Positions 19,730-28,288 of a stretch of DNA of 42,560 bases are shown in pieces. Position 1 is the stretch's first letter; the number at the start of each line of letters is the position of its first letter. This DNA is from CAYXNZ01 sp964553705 (GTDB lineage Bacteria; Patescibacteriota; Patescibacteriia; Patescibacteriales; GWC2-42-12). The notes beneath the pieces were generated by a model. It searched no databases and was not told the DNA's origin. It worked only from the letters and a program-made list of their open reading frames with translations. The position numbers and the translations under genes were made by a program. Location of the stretch: NCBI GenBank assembly GCA_964553705.1, contig CAZKKV010000002.1, positions 1-42,560 of the forward strand, given 5' to 3'.

Positions 19730-20425
19730 ATGGGTAAAAAAGTAAATCCAAAAGTTATTCGATTAGGTACCACAAGGACATGGCCGTCCAAATGGTTTGG
19801 TCTTGGTAAAGAATTTATAAACAACACCAAGCAAGACATACAAGTCAGAAAGCATATAATAAAAAAAATGCGTGAAGCTGGCATAGATAGAGTAGAAATA
19901 GAAAGAAGCCGAGGTAAAATAAGTGTTAATATTTTTACAGCTAAGCCAGGTTTAGTTATTGGACGTGGTGGAACAGGAGCTGAAGATGTAAAAAAAGAAT
20001 TACACAAGAAATTTTTGAAAAATTTTAAAATAGCAGATATTAATTTAAGTATTACTGAAGTTGATAGACCTAATTTGAGTGCACAGATAATTATTCAATC
20101 AATGTCTCTGGAAATTGAAAAAAGAGTGCCATTTAGACGGGTAATGAAACAAGCGATAAATAGAGTTGAAAGAGCCGGTGCATTGGGAGTCAAAATTATT
20201 GTCGCGGGTAGACTTAATGGTGCTGAAATTGCTAGATCTGAAATGTTGACATCTGGCAAGGTGCCATTACATACCTTGCGTGCAGATATTGATTACGCGA
20301 GAGGTGTTGCTAGGACTACTTATGGCGCAGTCGGAATTAAGGTGTGGATTTATAAAAAAGATGTTTTTAAAAAAGATAAAGAAGCCGTAAAGGGTGAAAT
20401 AATCGGTGAAAAAAAAGGTAAATAG
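19730..20425 (+). CDS. rpsC: 30S ribosomal protein uS3
   Basis: 231 residues. The type-2 KH domain is seen in KPGLVIGRGGTGAEDVKKEL, and the C-terminal domain in RADIDYARGVARTTYGAVGIKVWIYK. uS3 lines the mRNA entry with helicase activity. A short Lys-rich tail ends the protein. Confidence 0.97.
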   Translation: MGKKVNPKVIRLGTTRTWPSKWFGLGKEFINNTKQDIQVRKHIIKKMREAGIDRVEIERSRGKISVNIFTAKPGLVIGRGGTGAEDVKKELHKKFLKNFKIADINLSITEVDRPNLSAQIIIQSMSLEIEKRVPFRRVMKQAINRVERAGALGVKIIVAGRLNGAEIARSEMLTSGKVPLHTLRADIDYARGVARTTYGAVGIKVWIYKKDVFKKDKEAVKGEIIGEKKGK

Positions 20426-20431
20426 AAAAAT

Positions 20432-20836
20432 ATGTTAATGCCAAAAAAAACAAAGCATAGAAAATCACATAAAGGCAAAAGAGGTGGTAAGGCCACTCGT
20501 TTGACTGAACTTAATTTTGGCAGGGTAGGATTTAAGTGCACACAAGCTCACTGGATAACCGCTCGACAGATAGAGGCTACTCGGCGTGTTATAACCAAGT
20601 ACACCAAGAAGGGTGGAAATATGTGGATAAGAATATTTCCTGATAAACCAGTTACTAAAAAGGGAGGGGAAATACCTATGGGAAAAGGAAAAGGTACAGT
20701 TGATCACTATGTTGTCGTAGTCAAACCAGGAACATTAATGTTTGAGATAGACGGCTTCGATGAAAAAACAGCTAAAGAAGTATTAATTTCAGCGGCCCAT
20801 AAATTACCGATAAAATGTAAATTTGTAAAGAAATAA
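20432..20836 (+). CDS. rplP: 50S ribosomal protein uL16
   Basis: 134 residues, starting MLMPKKTKHRKSHKGK, and containing the conserved RGGKATRLTELNFG, IEATRRVITKYTKKGG and MGKGKGTVDHYV. It contacts the A-site tRNA elbow. The first of two Met codons is used by analogy with relatives (MLQPK-like starts). Confidence 0.96.
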   Translation: MLMPKKTKHRKSHKGKRGGKATRLTELNFGRVGFKCTQAHWITARQIEATRRVITKYTKKGGNMWIRIFPDKPVTKKGGEIPMGKGKGTVDHYVVVVKPGTLMFEIDGFDEKTAKEVLISAAHKLPIKCKFVKK

Positions 20837-20840
20837 TTAT

Positions 20841-21092
20841 ATGGAATTTAAAGAGCTAAAAAATAAAAAAATCACAGATTTACATAAAATATTGGCTGAA
20901 TCGAGAGATAAGCTTAGAGAGCTTAAATTTAAAGATGCAAATAAGCAATTGAAAAATGTTAGAGAGATAAGAGTTATTAGAAAAATAATTTCTCAAATAT
21001 TGACAATTTTAAATATTTCAGACGGAGAAAAAGAAAAAAATGATAATCAGATAAATCAGACTGTGTCGGAAGTAGGAAAAAATAAAGAATAA
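20841..21092 (+). CDS. rpmC: 50S ribosomal protein uL29
   Basis: 83 residues: the two-helix core MEFKELKNKKITDLHKILAE ... RKIISQILTIL covers the first 58 or so, as in ordinary uL29; a polar tail (SDGEKEKNDNQINQTVSEVG) is extra. It starts four bases after rplP. Confidence 0.9.
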   Translation: MEFKELKNKKITDLHKILAESRDKLRELKFKDANKQLKNVREIRVIRKIISQILTILNISDGEKEKNDNQINQTVSEVGKNKE

Positions 21093-21097
21093 AATTT

Positions 21098-21406
21098 ATG
21101 ACAAATAACAAAGAACAAACAAAAAAGGAAAATCCAACAAAGAAACGTGTGGATAAAATTAGAAAAAAATTCAGTGGAGTTGTTTCTAGTGACGCTATGG
21201 ATAAAACAATAACAGTAGTTGTTAGTCGGGTAAAAGTGCATCCAAAATATAAAAAACGATATACAGTCACAAAAAAGTATAAAATTCATGATGAGAAAAA
21301 TCAGTGTAAGACAGGAGATAAAATTATGTTTATTGAATGTCGGCCTATCAGTAAGGACAAGAAGTGGCGAGTATTTTATCAAGTCGATAAAAGTAATAAT
21401 AAATAA
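21098..21406 (+). CDS. rpsQ: 30S ribosomal protein uS17
   Basis: 102 residues. The conserved FSGVVSSDAMDKTITVVVSRV and YKIHDEKNQCKTGDKIMFIECRPISKDKKW segments identify it. An N-terminal Lys-rich extension of about 20 residues comes before the core. Confidence 0.95.
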   Translation: MTNNKEQTKKENPTKKRVDKIRKKFSGVVSSDAMDKTITVVVSRVKVHPKYKKRYTVTKKYKIHDEKNQCKTGDKIMFIECRPISKDKKWRVFYQVDKSNNK

Positions 21407-21413
21407 CTAGTAT

Positions 21414-21785
21414 ATGATACAGGTACAGACAATATTAAAAGTAGCAGATAACGCTGGCGCCAAAAGAGTCATGTGTATTAGAGTTTTGGGTGGATATAAA
21501 AGACGATATGCACGTGTTGGTGATATTATTACAGCCTCAGTAAAAGAGGCGGCACCTCATTCGGCTATCAAAAAAGGCGATGTTATTAGAGCTGTGGTTG
21601 TTAGAACAAAAAAGGAGATTGGCAGAACTGACGGCACTTATTTACGTTTTGACGAAAATGCTTGTGTTGTGATTGATAAAGAAAAAAAAGAAATTAAAGG
21701 TACAAGAATTTTTGGTCCGATTGCCAGAGAAGTGAAGCAGGCTGGATATAGTAAAATTGCTTCTCTAGCACCAGAAGTTTTATAA
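21414..21785 (+). CDS. rplN: 50S ribosomal protein uL14
   Basis: 123 residues, the family length. It begins MIQVQTILKVADNAGAKRVMCIRVLGG and contains RFDENACVVID and TRIFGPIAREV. It forms part of the subunit interface. Confidence 0.97.
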   Translation: MIQVQTILKVADNAGAKRVMCIRVLGGYKRRYARVGDIITASVKEAAPHSAIKKGDVIRAVVVRTKKEIGRTDGTYLRFDENACVVIDKEKKEIKGTRIFGPIAREVKQAGYSKIASLAPEVL

Positions 21786-21826
21786 AAATTGAAGCAAGAA
21801 GTAAAAAACAGTAATATATTATAAAT

Positions 21827-22159
21827 ATGAAAATTAAAAAGGGAGATAAAGTAAAAATATTATCCGGGAAAGACAGAGGTAAGACAGGAAAAGTTTTACA
21901 GATTTTTCCGTCAAGAAATAAGGCCAGTATTGAAGGTTTAAATCTTTTAATTAAACACATGCGACCAAAGAAACAAGGAGAGAAGGGTCAAAGAATTGAG
22001 TTTCCAGCGCCAATGGATTTATCAAATGTAATTTTAGTTTGTCCAAAATGTGGACGGGCGGCAAGAATTGCCTATAAATATTTAGATATTATTAAGGGTA
22101 ATAAAAAAATTAAGAAAAAAACAAGAGTTTGCAAAAAATGCGAACAAATAATTGAATAG
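21827..22159 (+). CDS. rplX: 50S ribosomal protein uL24 with four-cysteine ribbon
   Basis: 110 residues. The KOW part (KKGDKVKILSGKDRGKTGKV) is followed by two CxxC pairs, Cys72/Cys75 (CPKC) and Cys102/Cys105 (CKKC), which would bind zinc. Such a zinc form is found in several bacterial groups. It starts 41 bases after rplN. Confidence 0.96.
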   Translation: MKIKKGDKVKILSGKDRGKTGKVLQIFPSRNKASIEGLNLLIKHMRPKKQGEKGQRIEFPAPMDLSNVILVCPKCGRAARIAYKYLDIIKGNKKIKKKTRVCKKCEQIIE

Positions 22160-22164
22160 TTATT

Positions 22165-22704
22165 ATGAGATTAGAAGAAAAATATAAAAAAGAAATTGTA
22201 CCAGCGCTAAAAGATAAGTTTGGCTATAAAAATACTATTGCTATGCCAAAGTTATCCAAGATTGTGATTAACGTTGGTATTGGTAGACATTCCAAGGAAA
22301 AAGATTACATAGACAATGTGGTGAATAATATTTTAAGATTGTCTGGGCAAAAGCCAGTCTTAACCAAAGCCAAGAAGTCAATTTCCGCCTTTAAGATTAG
22401 AGACGGCATGATCATTGGGGTATCTGTGATTTTAAGAGGCAGGCGAATGTATGATTTTGTTCAAAAATTAGTCAACATTACTTTTCCTCGAGTTAGAGAT
22501 TTTAGAGGAATAAAAATGAGCGGGATTGATAAACAGGGTAATTTATCGATTGGTTTCAAGGAACATATCTCTTTTCCCGAAATTAAAGTGGACGAGGTTG
22601 ATAATATTCACGGTTTAGAGGTTTGTTTGCATACCACAGCCAAAACAAAAGAAGTTGGGTTGGAATTATTCAAATCATTAGGTTTCCCGTTTATTAAAGA
22701 ATAA
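22165..22704 (+). CDS. rplE: 50S ribosomal protein uL5
   Basis: 179 residues with MPKLSKIVINVGIG, GQKPVLTKAKKSISAFKIRDG, and FPRVRDFRGI. It binds 5S rRNA and contacts the P-site tRNA. Length and motifs are normal. Confidence 0.97.
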   Translation: MRLEEKYKKEIVPALKDKFGYKNTIAMPKLSKIVINVGIGRHSKEKDYIDNVVNNILRLSGQKPVLTKAKKSISAFKIRDGMIIGVSVILRGRRMYDFVQKLVNITFPRVRDFRGIKMSGIDKQGNLSIGFKEHISFPEIKVDEVDNIHGLEVCLHTTAKTKEVGLELFKSLGFPFIKE

Positions 22705-22721
22705 TAAAATAATTTTTAGAT

Positions 22722-22907
22722 ATGGCCAGAAAAGCTTTAATAGCAAAATCAAAAAAAACACCCAAGTTTTCTACGCGTATAGTCAGACGTTGTTGGCGTT
22801 GTGGCAGGAACAAGGGTTATATGAGAGATTTTGGGTTGTGTAGGATATGTTTCAGAGAATTGGCGGAGAATACGGATATCCCGGGAGTGACTAAATCATC
22901 GTGGTAA
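22722..22907 (+). CDS. rpsZ: 30S ribosomal protein uS14, zinc (type Z) form
   Basis: 61 residues with the two zinc pairs CWRCGR and CRICFRELA, the short C+ form of uS14. Basic N-terminus MARKALIAKSKK. It lies between rplE and rpsH, the normal place in the spc order. Confidence 0.96.
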   Translation: MARKALIAKSKKTPKFSTRIVRRCWRCGRNKGYMRDFGLCRICFRELAENTDIPGVTKSSW

Positions 22908-22946
22908 TTATTAAACAGTTAATATAAAAATAATTTTAGAAAAATT

Positions 22947-23360
22947 ATGAGTGATCCAATTGCAGACATGTTAACAAGAATCAGGAACGCTTCAGCTGTA
23001 AAAAAAGAAGTTATTGTTTTGCCAATGAGTAAGATAAAATATAATCTAGCCAAAATACTAGAGAGAGATGGTTGGATAGATAAAGTTGAAGTGGCAAAAG
23101 TCAATGGAAAGAAGAATAATAGTTTTATGTTTGATGAATTAAACATTGTTTTAAAGTATAATTCTAATGGCAATCCAAAAATTTCTTCACTGAAAAAGAT
23201 TAGCAAGCCAGGCAGAAGAATATATGTTGGTAAAGACGAATTACCCAAAGTATTAAATAATTTAGGTATAGCAATAATTTCAACATCTCAAGGCTTAATG
23301 ACGAATAAAGAAGCCAAAAAATTAGGCGTTGGTGGAGAAGTTATTTGTGAAATTTATTAA
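22947..23360 (+). CDS. rpsH: 30S ribosomal protein uS8
   Basis: 137 residues: MSDPIADMLTRIRNAS at the start, SKPGRRIYVGKDELP in the middle, and STSQGLMTNKEAKKLGVGGEVICEIY at the end in parts. In E. coli uS8 represses the spc operon by binding its mRNA; no such site was identified here. Confidence 0.97.
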   Translation: MSDPIADMLTRIRNASAVKKEVIVLPMSKIKYNLAKILERDGWIDKVEVAKVNGKKNNSFMFDELNIVLKYNSNGNPKISSLKKISKPGRRIYVGKDELPKVLNNLGIAIISTSQGLMTNKEAKKLGVGGEVICEIY

Positions 23361-23365
23361 TTTAT

Positions 23366-23911
23366 ATGTCAAGATTAGGAAAACTACCAATTGAATTATC
23401 GAATGGGACCCAAGCAAAAATTGAAGGAGATGTTATTATTGTTAGGGGACCAAAAGGTGAGCTAAGTCAAAAATTACATCCTTTTGTCAAGGTTGATATT
23501 GGCGAGAAAGTAATTACTGTTTCTTCTTTGGGAAAAACCAGAAAAGAAGTGGCGTTTTGGGGTCTTTATCGTAGTTTAATAAATAACATGGTCAAGGGAG
23601 TTAATGACGGTTATGAAAAAAAATTAGAAATTAATGGAGTCGGTTATCGAGCGGCAGTTAGCGGGAATAAAGTTGTTTTAAATGTTGGTTTTTCACATCC
23701 GTCAGAGTATCAATTACCCGAAGGAATACAGGCTAGCGTTGAAGGTAATGTTGTTACAATTAATGGAATTGATAAACAGATAGTAGGAGAAGTGGCAGCA
23801 CAAATAAGAAAAATTAGAAAACCAGAACCGTACAAAGGAAAAGGTATTAAATATATTGACGAAATAATTAGGCGAAAAGCTGGAAAAACAGCTGCTAAGG
23901 CAGAAGGTTAA
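23366..23911 (+). CDS. rplF: 50S ribosomal protein uL6
   Basis: 181 residues with two repeated domains. Conserved parts: MSRLGKLPIELSNG, NGVGYRAAVSGNKVVLNVGFSHP and RKPEPYKGKGIKYIDEIIRRKAGK in parts. Located near the factor-binding site. Normal length. Confidence 0.97.
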   Translation: MSRLGKLPIELSNGTQAKIEGDVIIVRGPKGELSQKLHPFVKVDIGEKVITVSSLGKTRKEVAFWGLYRSLINNMVKGVNDGYEKKLEINGVGYRAAVSGNKVVLNVGFSHPSEYQLPEGIQASVEGNVVTINGIDKQIVGEVAAQIRKIRKPEPYKGKGIKYIDEIIRRKAGKTAAKAEG

Positions 23912-23929
23912 ATTGAATAAAATATAGAT

Positions 23930-24277
23930 ATGGAAAAGAAGAAACAAATAAAAAAAATTAGAAGAAAAGCTAAAATTAGAGTTAAGGTTAAGGGCACAGC
24001 CAAGCGTCCGAGATTAAGTGTGTTTAGATCTAACGCTAATATCTATGCGCAAATGATTGATGACGATAAGGGCGTAACGTTGGCTAGCGTTCACAGTAAG
24101 GAGATAAAGTCTGGCGGTAAGAAAACTGAAATTAGTTTTGAGCTGGGAAAAGCTCTTGCTAAAAAAGCTCTTGATAAAAAAATTAAACAAGCTGTTTTTG
24201 ATAGAGGTGGCTATAAGTTTCATGGTCGAGTAAAGGCTGTCGCTGAAGGAGCCAGACAAGGTGGTTTAAAAATATAA
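23930..24277 (+). CDS. rplR: 50S ribosomal protein uL18
   Basis: 115 residues with RLSVFRSNANIYAQMIDDDKGVTLAS and the end FDRGGYKFHGRVKAVAEGARQGGL in parts. Binds 5S rRNA with uL5. No extension beyond a basic N-terminus. Confidence 0.96.
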   Translation: MEKKKQIKKIRRKAKIRVKVKGTAKRPRLSVFRSNANIYAQMIDDDKGVTLASVHSKEIKSGGKKTEISFELGKALAKKALDKKIKQAVFDRGGYKFHGRVKAVAEGARQGGLKI

Positions 24278-24296
24278 TAAAATACAAATATTAAAT

Positions 24297-24905
24297 ATGT
24301 CAGAAGAAAAGCAACAAAAAAATGAAAAGCCTACAAGTACGGTAGAAAATAAACCACCGAAGAGTTTTAAAAATGTTAATAATCGAAAGAGAAATTTTAA
24401 AAGCAGAAGAGAGGATTCAAAAGACGATTTTGAACAAAAAATCTTGGATTTAGCCAGAGTAACTAGGGTTATGGCTGGAGGAAAAAGAATGAGATTCAGG
24501 GCATGTGTAGCCGTTGGTGACAAGAAGGGTCATATTAGTGTCGGAGTAGCCAAGGGTGCAGATGTAACAATGGCGGTTTCCAAGGCTGTAAATAAGGCGA
24601 AAAAAGACATGATAGAAGTTCCGATAGTTAATAATACTATTCCTCATGAAATTTATCATAAATTAGGCGCTTCAAAAATTTTATTTAAGCCTGCCCGAAA
24701 AGGTAGGGGTATTATTGCTGGTGGCGTAGTCAGAGTTGTATTGGAATTAGCCGGCGTGCATGATGTTACAAGTAAAATCTTAGGTACATCAAACAAGTTG
24801 AATAATTCCAAGTGCACAATAGCTGCTTTGAGAAAACTTAAAAAAAATAAACCAACAGCTGCAGATAAAAAAATAAACCAGATAGACGATAAAGATTCTA
24901 AATAA
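24297..24905 (+). CDS. rpsE: 30S ribosomal protein uS5 with N-terminal extension
   Basis: 202 residues. The core starts about residue 42 (FEQKILDLARVTRVMAGGKRMRF) and contains GDKKGHISVGVAKGADV and GRGIIAGGVVRVVLELAGVHDV. The first about 40 residues are polar and charged. In most bacteria rpmD (uL30) would follow; here rplO comes next after four bases, so uL30 is missing. Confidence 0.95.
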   Translation: MSEEKQQKNEKPTSTVENKPPKSFKNVNNRKRNFKSRREDSKDDFEQKILDLARVTRVMAGGKRMRFRACVAVGDKKGHISVGVAKGADVTMAVSKAVNKAKKDMIEVPIVNNTIPHEIYHKLGASKILFKPARKGRGIIAGGVVRVVLELAGVHDVTSKILGTSNKLNNSKCTIAALRKLKKNKPTAADKKINQIDDKDSK

Positions 24906-24909
24906 AAAT

Positions 24910-25362
24910 ATGGTAATATCATTACACAATTTAAGTTCGACTAAAGGTTCACGAAAGAAGAAAAAAAGAATTGGACGTGGCAATGCTTCGGGTCATGGTA
25001 CGTATAGTACTAGGGGTCAAAAAGGTCAAAGGTCAAGGAGTGGTGGTAAAAGCGGTTTGAAGAAGTTGGGATTTAAGCAGACGCTCAAGGGGATTCCTAA
25101 ACATCGTGGATTTAAATCTTTGAGACCAGACAACCAGCCAGTAAATTTATCTGAAATCAATAAATTTTTTAAAGACGGCGACAAGATAGAGTCAAAAGGA
25201 TTATTTAAAGCAGGTTTAATTAAAAAGATTAATTTGCCAGTAAAAATTTTGGCTTTAGGAGAATTAACATTAAAAAATTTAACATTTTTTAATGTTAAAG
25301 TTAGTCAATCGGCAAAAGAGCAAATTGAAAAATGTGACGGAAAAATAATCAGTAAAGTTTAA
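24910..25362 (+). CDS. rplO: 50S ribosomal protein uL15
   Basis: 150 residues: LHNLSSTKGSRKKKKRIGRG, HGTYSTRGQKGQRSRSGG and GFKSLRPDNQPVNLSEINKF. Directly follows rpsE without rpmD. Normal length. Confidence 0.96.
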   Translation: MVISLHNLSSTKGSRKKKKRIGRGNASGHGTYSTRGQKGQRSRSGGKSGLKKLGFKQTLKGIPKHRGFKSLRPDNQPVNLSEINKFFKDGDKIESKGLFKAGLIKKINLPVKILALGELTLKNLTFFNVKVSQSAKEQIEKCDGKIISKV

Positions 25363-25380
25363 TTCTGTGAGAGTAACTAT

Positions 25381-26652
25381 ATGCTTCATAAAATAGTTCA
25401 AATTTGGAAGGCACGTGATTTACGAAACAATATATTGTTTGTTTTGGGCATGTTGGTAATCTTTCGCTTAGCCGCTCATATTCCGATACCTGGAGTTGAT
25501 GTCATTGCTCTAAAAGAATTTTTTTCTTCCAATCAAATTTTAGGGTTGATGAATATTTTTTCTGGTGGTGGTATGGAAAATTTTTCCATTGTTATGATGG
25601 GCGTAGCGCCATATATTACAGCTTCTATTATATTTCAGCTATTAGCTATGATTGTGCCGGCGTTGGAAGAATTAAACAAAGAAGAGTCTGGTCGACAGAA
25701 AGTAAATATGTGGACACGTTGGTTAACTGTTCCATTAGCGGCACTGCAATCATACAGTATGATTGTCTTGCTTAGACGTTCGTCTTATTCTATTTTGGGA
25801 GAATTGAGTTCTTTTGATATTATTTCCACAGTCATTATTATTACTGCAGGCACTATTTTCTTAATGTGGCTTGGTGAATTGATTAGTGAAAAAAAGATTG
25901 GTAATGGTATATCGTTATTAATTTTCGCTGGTATAGTCTCTCGTTTGCCTCAGATAACACAACAGGTAGTTTTAACCTTCGATCAGTCACAATTATTTGT
26001 GTTACTGGGATTTATAGTTATAGCCTTGATAACAGTTGTTGGAGTAGTTATTATTACAGAAGGTCAACGTAACGTACCAGTTCAGTACGCTAGGCAAGTT
26101 AGAGGTAATCGAATGTACGGTGGGACTAGTACTCATTTGCCATTGCGCGTTAATATGGCTGGGGTTATCCCAATCATCTTCGCCATATCGGTTGTTTTAT
26201 TTCCTTCAATGATTGCCCAGTTTTTTATTCATGCTAGAAGTTCATGGATAGCTAATTCAGCTGAATGGATTATTGGCATTATGCAAAATCAGTTGATTTA
26301 TGGAATTTTATACTTTTTGTTAGTATTTGCTTTTACTTATTTTTATACTGAAGTTATTTTTCATCCGACGCAAATCGCTGAAAATTTACAAAAACAAGGT
26401 GGTTTTATTCCTGGTATTAGGCCAGGCAGACACACGAGCGAATATTTAGCCAATACTACTCATAAGATAATCTTCGTTGGCGCTTTATTCTTGGGTATCA
26501 TTGCTATTTTGCCTTTGATTTTACGTTATTTTACCGGTATGCAAGCATTGGCTCTAGGTGGTACTAGTTTGTTAATCGTAGTGGCGGTGGTTATAGAGAC
26601 GGTTAAACAGATAGAGTCTCAGCTAACCATGCGAGAGTATGAGGGGGCGTAG
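25381..26652 (+). CDS. secY: Preprotein translocase channel subunit SecY
   Basis: 423 residues with ten membrane helices. Recognisable parts: IPIPGVDV in the first helix, the plug region with NIFSGGGMENFSIVMMGVAPYITASI, EKKIGNGISLLIFAGIV, and the cytosolic loop EGQRNVPVQYARQVRG. It forms the protein channel with SecE (not in this window). It ends the ribosomal cluster; a terminator follows 36 bases later. The usual downstream adk and map come after two unrelated genes. Confidence 0.97.
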   Translation: MLHKIVQIWKARDLRNNILFVLGMLVIFRLAAHIPIPGVDVIALKEFFSSNQILGLMNIFSGGGMENFSIVMMGVAPYITASIIFQLLAMIVPALEELNKEESGRQKVNMWTRWLTVPLAALQSYSMIVLLRRSSYSILGELSSFDIISTVIIITAGTIFLMWLGELISEKKIGNGISLLIFAGIVSRLPQITQQVVLTFDQSQLFVLLGFIVIALITVVGVVIITEGQRNVPVQYARQVRGNRMYGGTSTHLPLRVNMAGVIPIIFAISVVLFPSMIAQFFIHARSSWIANSAEWIIGIMQNQLIYGILYFLLVFAFTYFYTEVIFHPTQIAENLQKQGGFIPGIRPGRHTSEYLANTTHKIIFVGALFLGIIAILPLILRYFTGMQALALGGTSLLIVVAVVIETVKQIESQLTMREYEGA

Positions 26653-26687
26653 TTTTGGAAAAGAAACAAGAAGTCAAAAGCCGAATC

Positions 26688-26709
26688 AACTCCAAAAATG
26701 GAGTTTTTT
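26688..26709 (+). terminator. Terminator after secY
   Basis: AACTCC (26688-26693), loop AAAAAT, GGAGTT (26700-26705), then TTTT. Confidence 0.75.
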
Positions 26710-26725
26710 GGTTTTTATAGGCATG

Positions 26726-26734
26726 TGGTATAAT
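26726..26734 (+). promoter_or_regulatory. Extended -10 promoter after secY
   Basis: TGG-TATAAT (26726-26734) stands 28 bases before the next gene; no good -35 is seen. Confidence 0.5.
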
Positions 26735-26761
26735 GACAATATAGAGAATTAATTTATAAGT

Positions 26762-27289
26762 ATGGGTTATCAAAACGATGGGTTTGGAAAAATTCAATAT
26801 AAAGCCATTGGCAAAACTGAAGGAGAAGAAATTTTAAAAAAGATGGATAAGTATAGCCGACCCAAGGTTAAATCACTCTTGGGTATGTTGTCTGGGCAAC
26901 CGAAATCTTTGGCCAAGTTTCATAAATATATCAAAGATAGTGCTGGAAGAAAGGTTGCTAGCAAATTTGAAGAAGCGGCAGAAAAGCATTATGGTGGAGG
27001 AGTAACTGAAGTTCAAAGAAAAAGAAATGTTGCGAGCACTAAAGAAATTGACGATTCTTTTCTTCAGGAACAGCAGGACGCAGGAAGAAAAAAAATAAAT
27101 TATAGCGCTCTAGGAGATGTTGGAAAAAGAGACAAAGGAACAGCGTCAGATATCGGTATCAAAAGAGCTAAAGTTGGTTTTGCTTCAGGCAGCCCGCAAC
27201 AATCTGGTTTTGCTGGGAGGTCTGGTAAAACATCATTTCCACCAGCTAAAATAGGCGGTACGTCGCCAATTATTCCATTACAAAGATAA
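26762..27289 (+). CDS. Unknown soluble protein (175 aa)
   Basis: The first 70 residues are helical (GEEILKKMDKYSRPKVKSLLGMLSG, KSLAKFHKYIKDSAGRKVASKFEEA in parts). From about residue 95 on it is polar, rich in Gly, Ser, Lys and Gln (SDIGIKRAKVGFASGSPQQSG), and probably disordered. No membrane segment, cysteine or known motif is seen. It lies between secY and the antiporter gene with its own -10 element. I cannot assign a function. Confidence 0.7.
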   Translation: MGYQNDGFGKIQYKAIGKTEGEEILKKMDKYSRPKVKSLLGMLSGQPKSLAKFHKYIKDSAGRKVASKFEEAAEKHYGGGVTEVQRKRNVASTKEIDDSFLQEQQDAGRKKINYSALGDVGKRDKGTASDIGIKRAKVGFASGSPQQSGFAGRSGKTSFPPAKIGGTSPIIPLQR

Positions 27290-27292
27290 CTT

Positions 27293-28276
27293 ATGATTAC
27301 AACGGCAATATTATTTATTTTAGGCTTTATTTTTTTGATAAAGGGGGCTGATATTGTAATAGACGGATCTTCGTCTATAGCCAAAAAGTTTGGTCTCTCG
27401 TCTTTTTTTATTGGTTTGACTATCGTGGCTTTCGGTACTTCGGCACCTGAATTAGTCGTTAGCGTTACGGCTAATTTTAAAGGTAGTTCTGGCATAGCAT
27501 TGGGAAATATTATTGGTTCAAATATCACTAATACTTTATTGATTTTAGGTATTGTCGCGCTTATAGCGCCCCTAGTTATCAAAAGAAGAACTATTCATAA
27601 AGAAATTCCCTATTCATTACTGGCTATTTTAGCCGTGGGTATTTTGTCTAATGATTTTTTAATTGTTCATGTTTCGCCAGATGGTTTAAATAGAATTGAC
27701 GGGTTGATGTTACTTTTATTTTTTATTATTTTTGTTTTTTATACATTTGGTATTTCCAGGGAAGAAGAAAATATTTTTCAAAAAACAGTTGGAGAAATAA
27801 AAAACAAAGAGGCGAAAGAATACAATGTGTTTTTGTCGATTGTCATGATTTTAATCGGATTGATAGGACTTATAATAGGCGGACAATGGATAGTTGAGGG
27901 AGCAATTTATATTGCAGAATATTTTAATTTTAGCCAAGTTTTTATTGGTTTAACAGTGGTAGCTATCGGTACATCTTTACCAGAGTTGGCGGCTTCTGGC
28001 ATGGCGGCTTATCGTGGACAGACAGATATGGCAGTCGGTAATGTGGTTGGGTCAAATATATTTAATTTCCTTTTAATTTTAGGGGTGAGTTCAACTATAA
28101 AACCAATTCATTATAATATTGATTTAAACATAGATATCTTAATTTTGTTAGTCGTTACTATAATGCTTTTGCCACTGATTTATATCGGCAAAAAAAATAT
28201 TATTGGCAGGTGGGAAGGAATTATTTTATTGAGTTTTTATGTAGTTTATTTTGGATTTTTAATTTTAAGAGGTTAA
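27293..28276 (+). CDS. Ca2+/Na+ exchanger family membrane protein
   Basis: The 327-residue protein has ten membrane helices in two inverted halves, each with the alpha-repeat motif of the CaCA family: GTSAPELVVSV followed by GNIIGSNITN in the first half, and GTSLPELAAS followed by GNVVGSNIFN in the second. The acidic residues in the PEL motifs bind the cations. It probably exports Ca2+ in exchange for Na+ or H+; the exact ions cannot be read from sequence. It starts three bases after the previous gene. Confidence 0.92.
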   Translation: MITTAILFILGFIFLIKGADIVIDGSSSIAKKFGLSSFFIGLTIVAFGTSAPELVVSVTANFKGSSGIALGNIIGSNITNTLLILGIVALIAPLVIKRRTIHKEIPYSLLAILAVGILSNDFLIVHVSPDGLNRIDGLMLLLFFIIFVFYTFGISREEENIFQKTVGEIKNKEAKEYNVFLSIVMILIGLIGLIIGGQWIVEGAIYIAEYFNFSQVFIGLTVVAIGTSLPELAASGMAAYRGQTDMAVGNVVGSNIFNFLLILGVSSTIKPIHYNIDLNIDILILLVVTIMLLPLIYIGKKNIIGRWEGIILLSFYVVYFGFLILRG

Positions 28277-28288
28277 AAAAATATTTTT

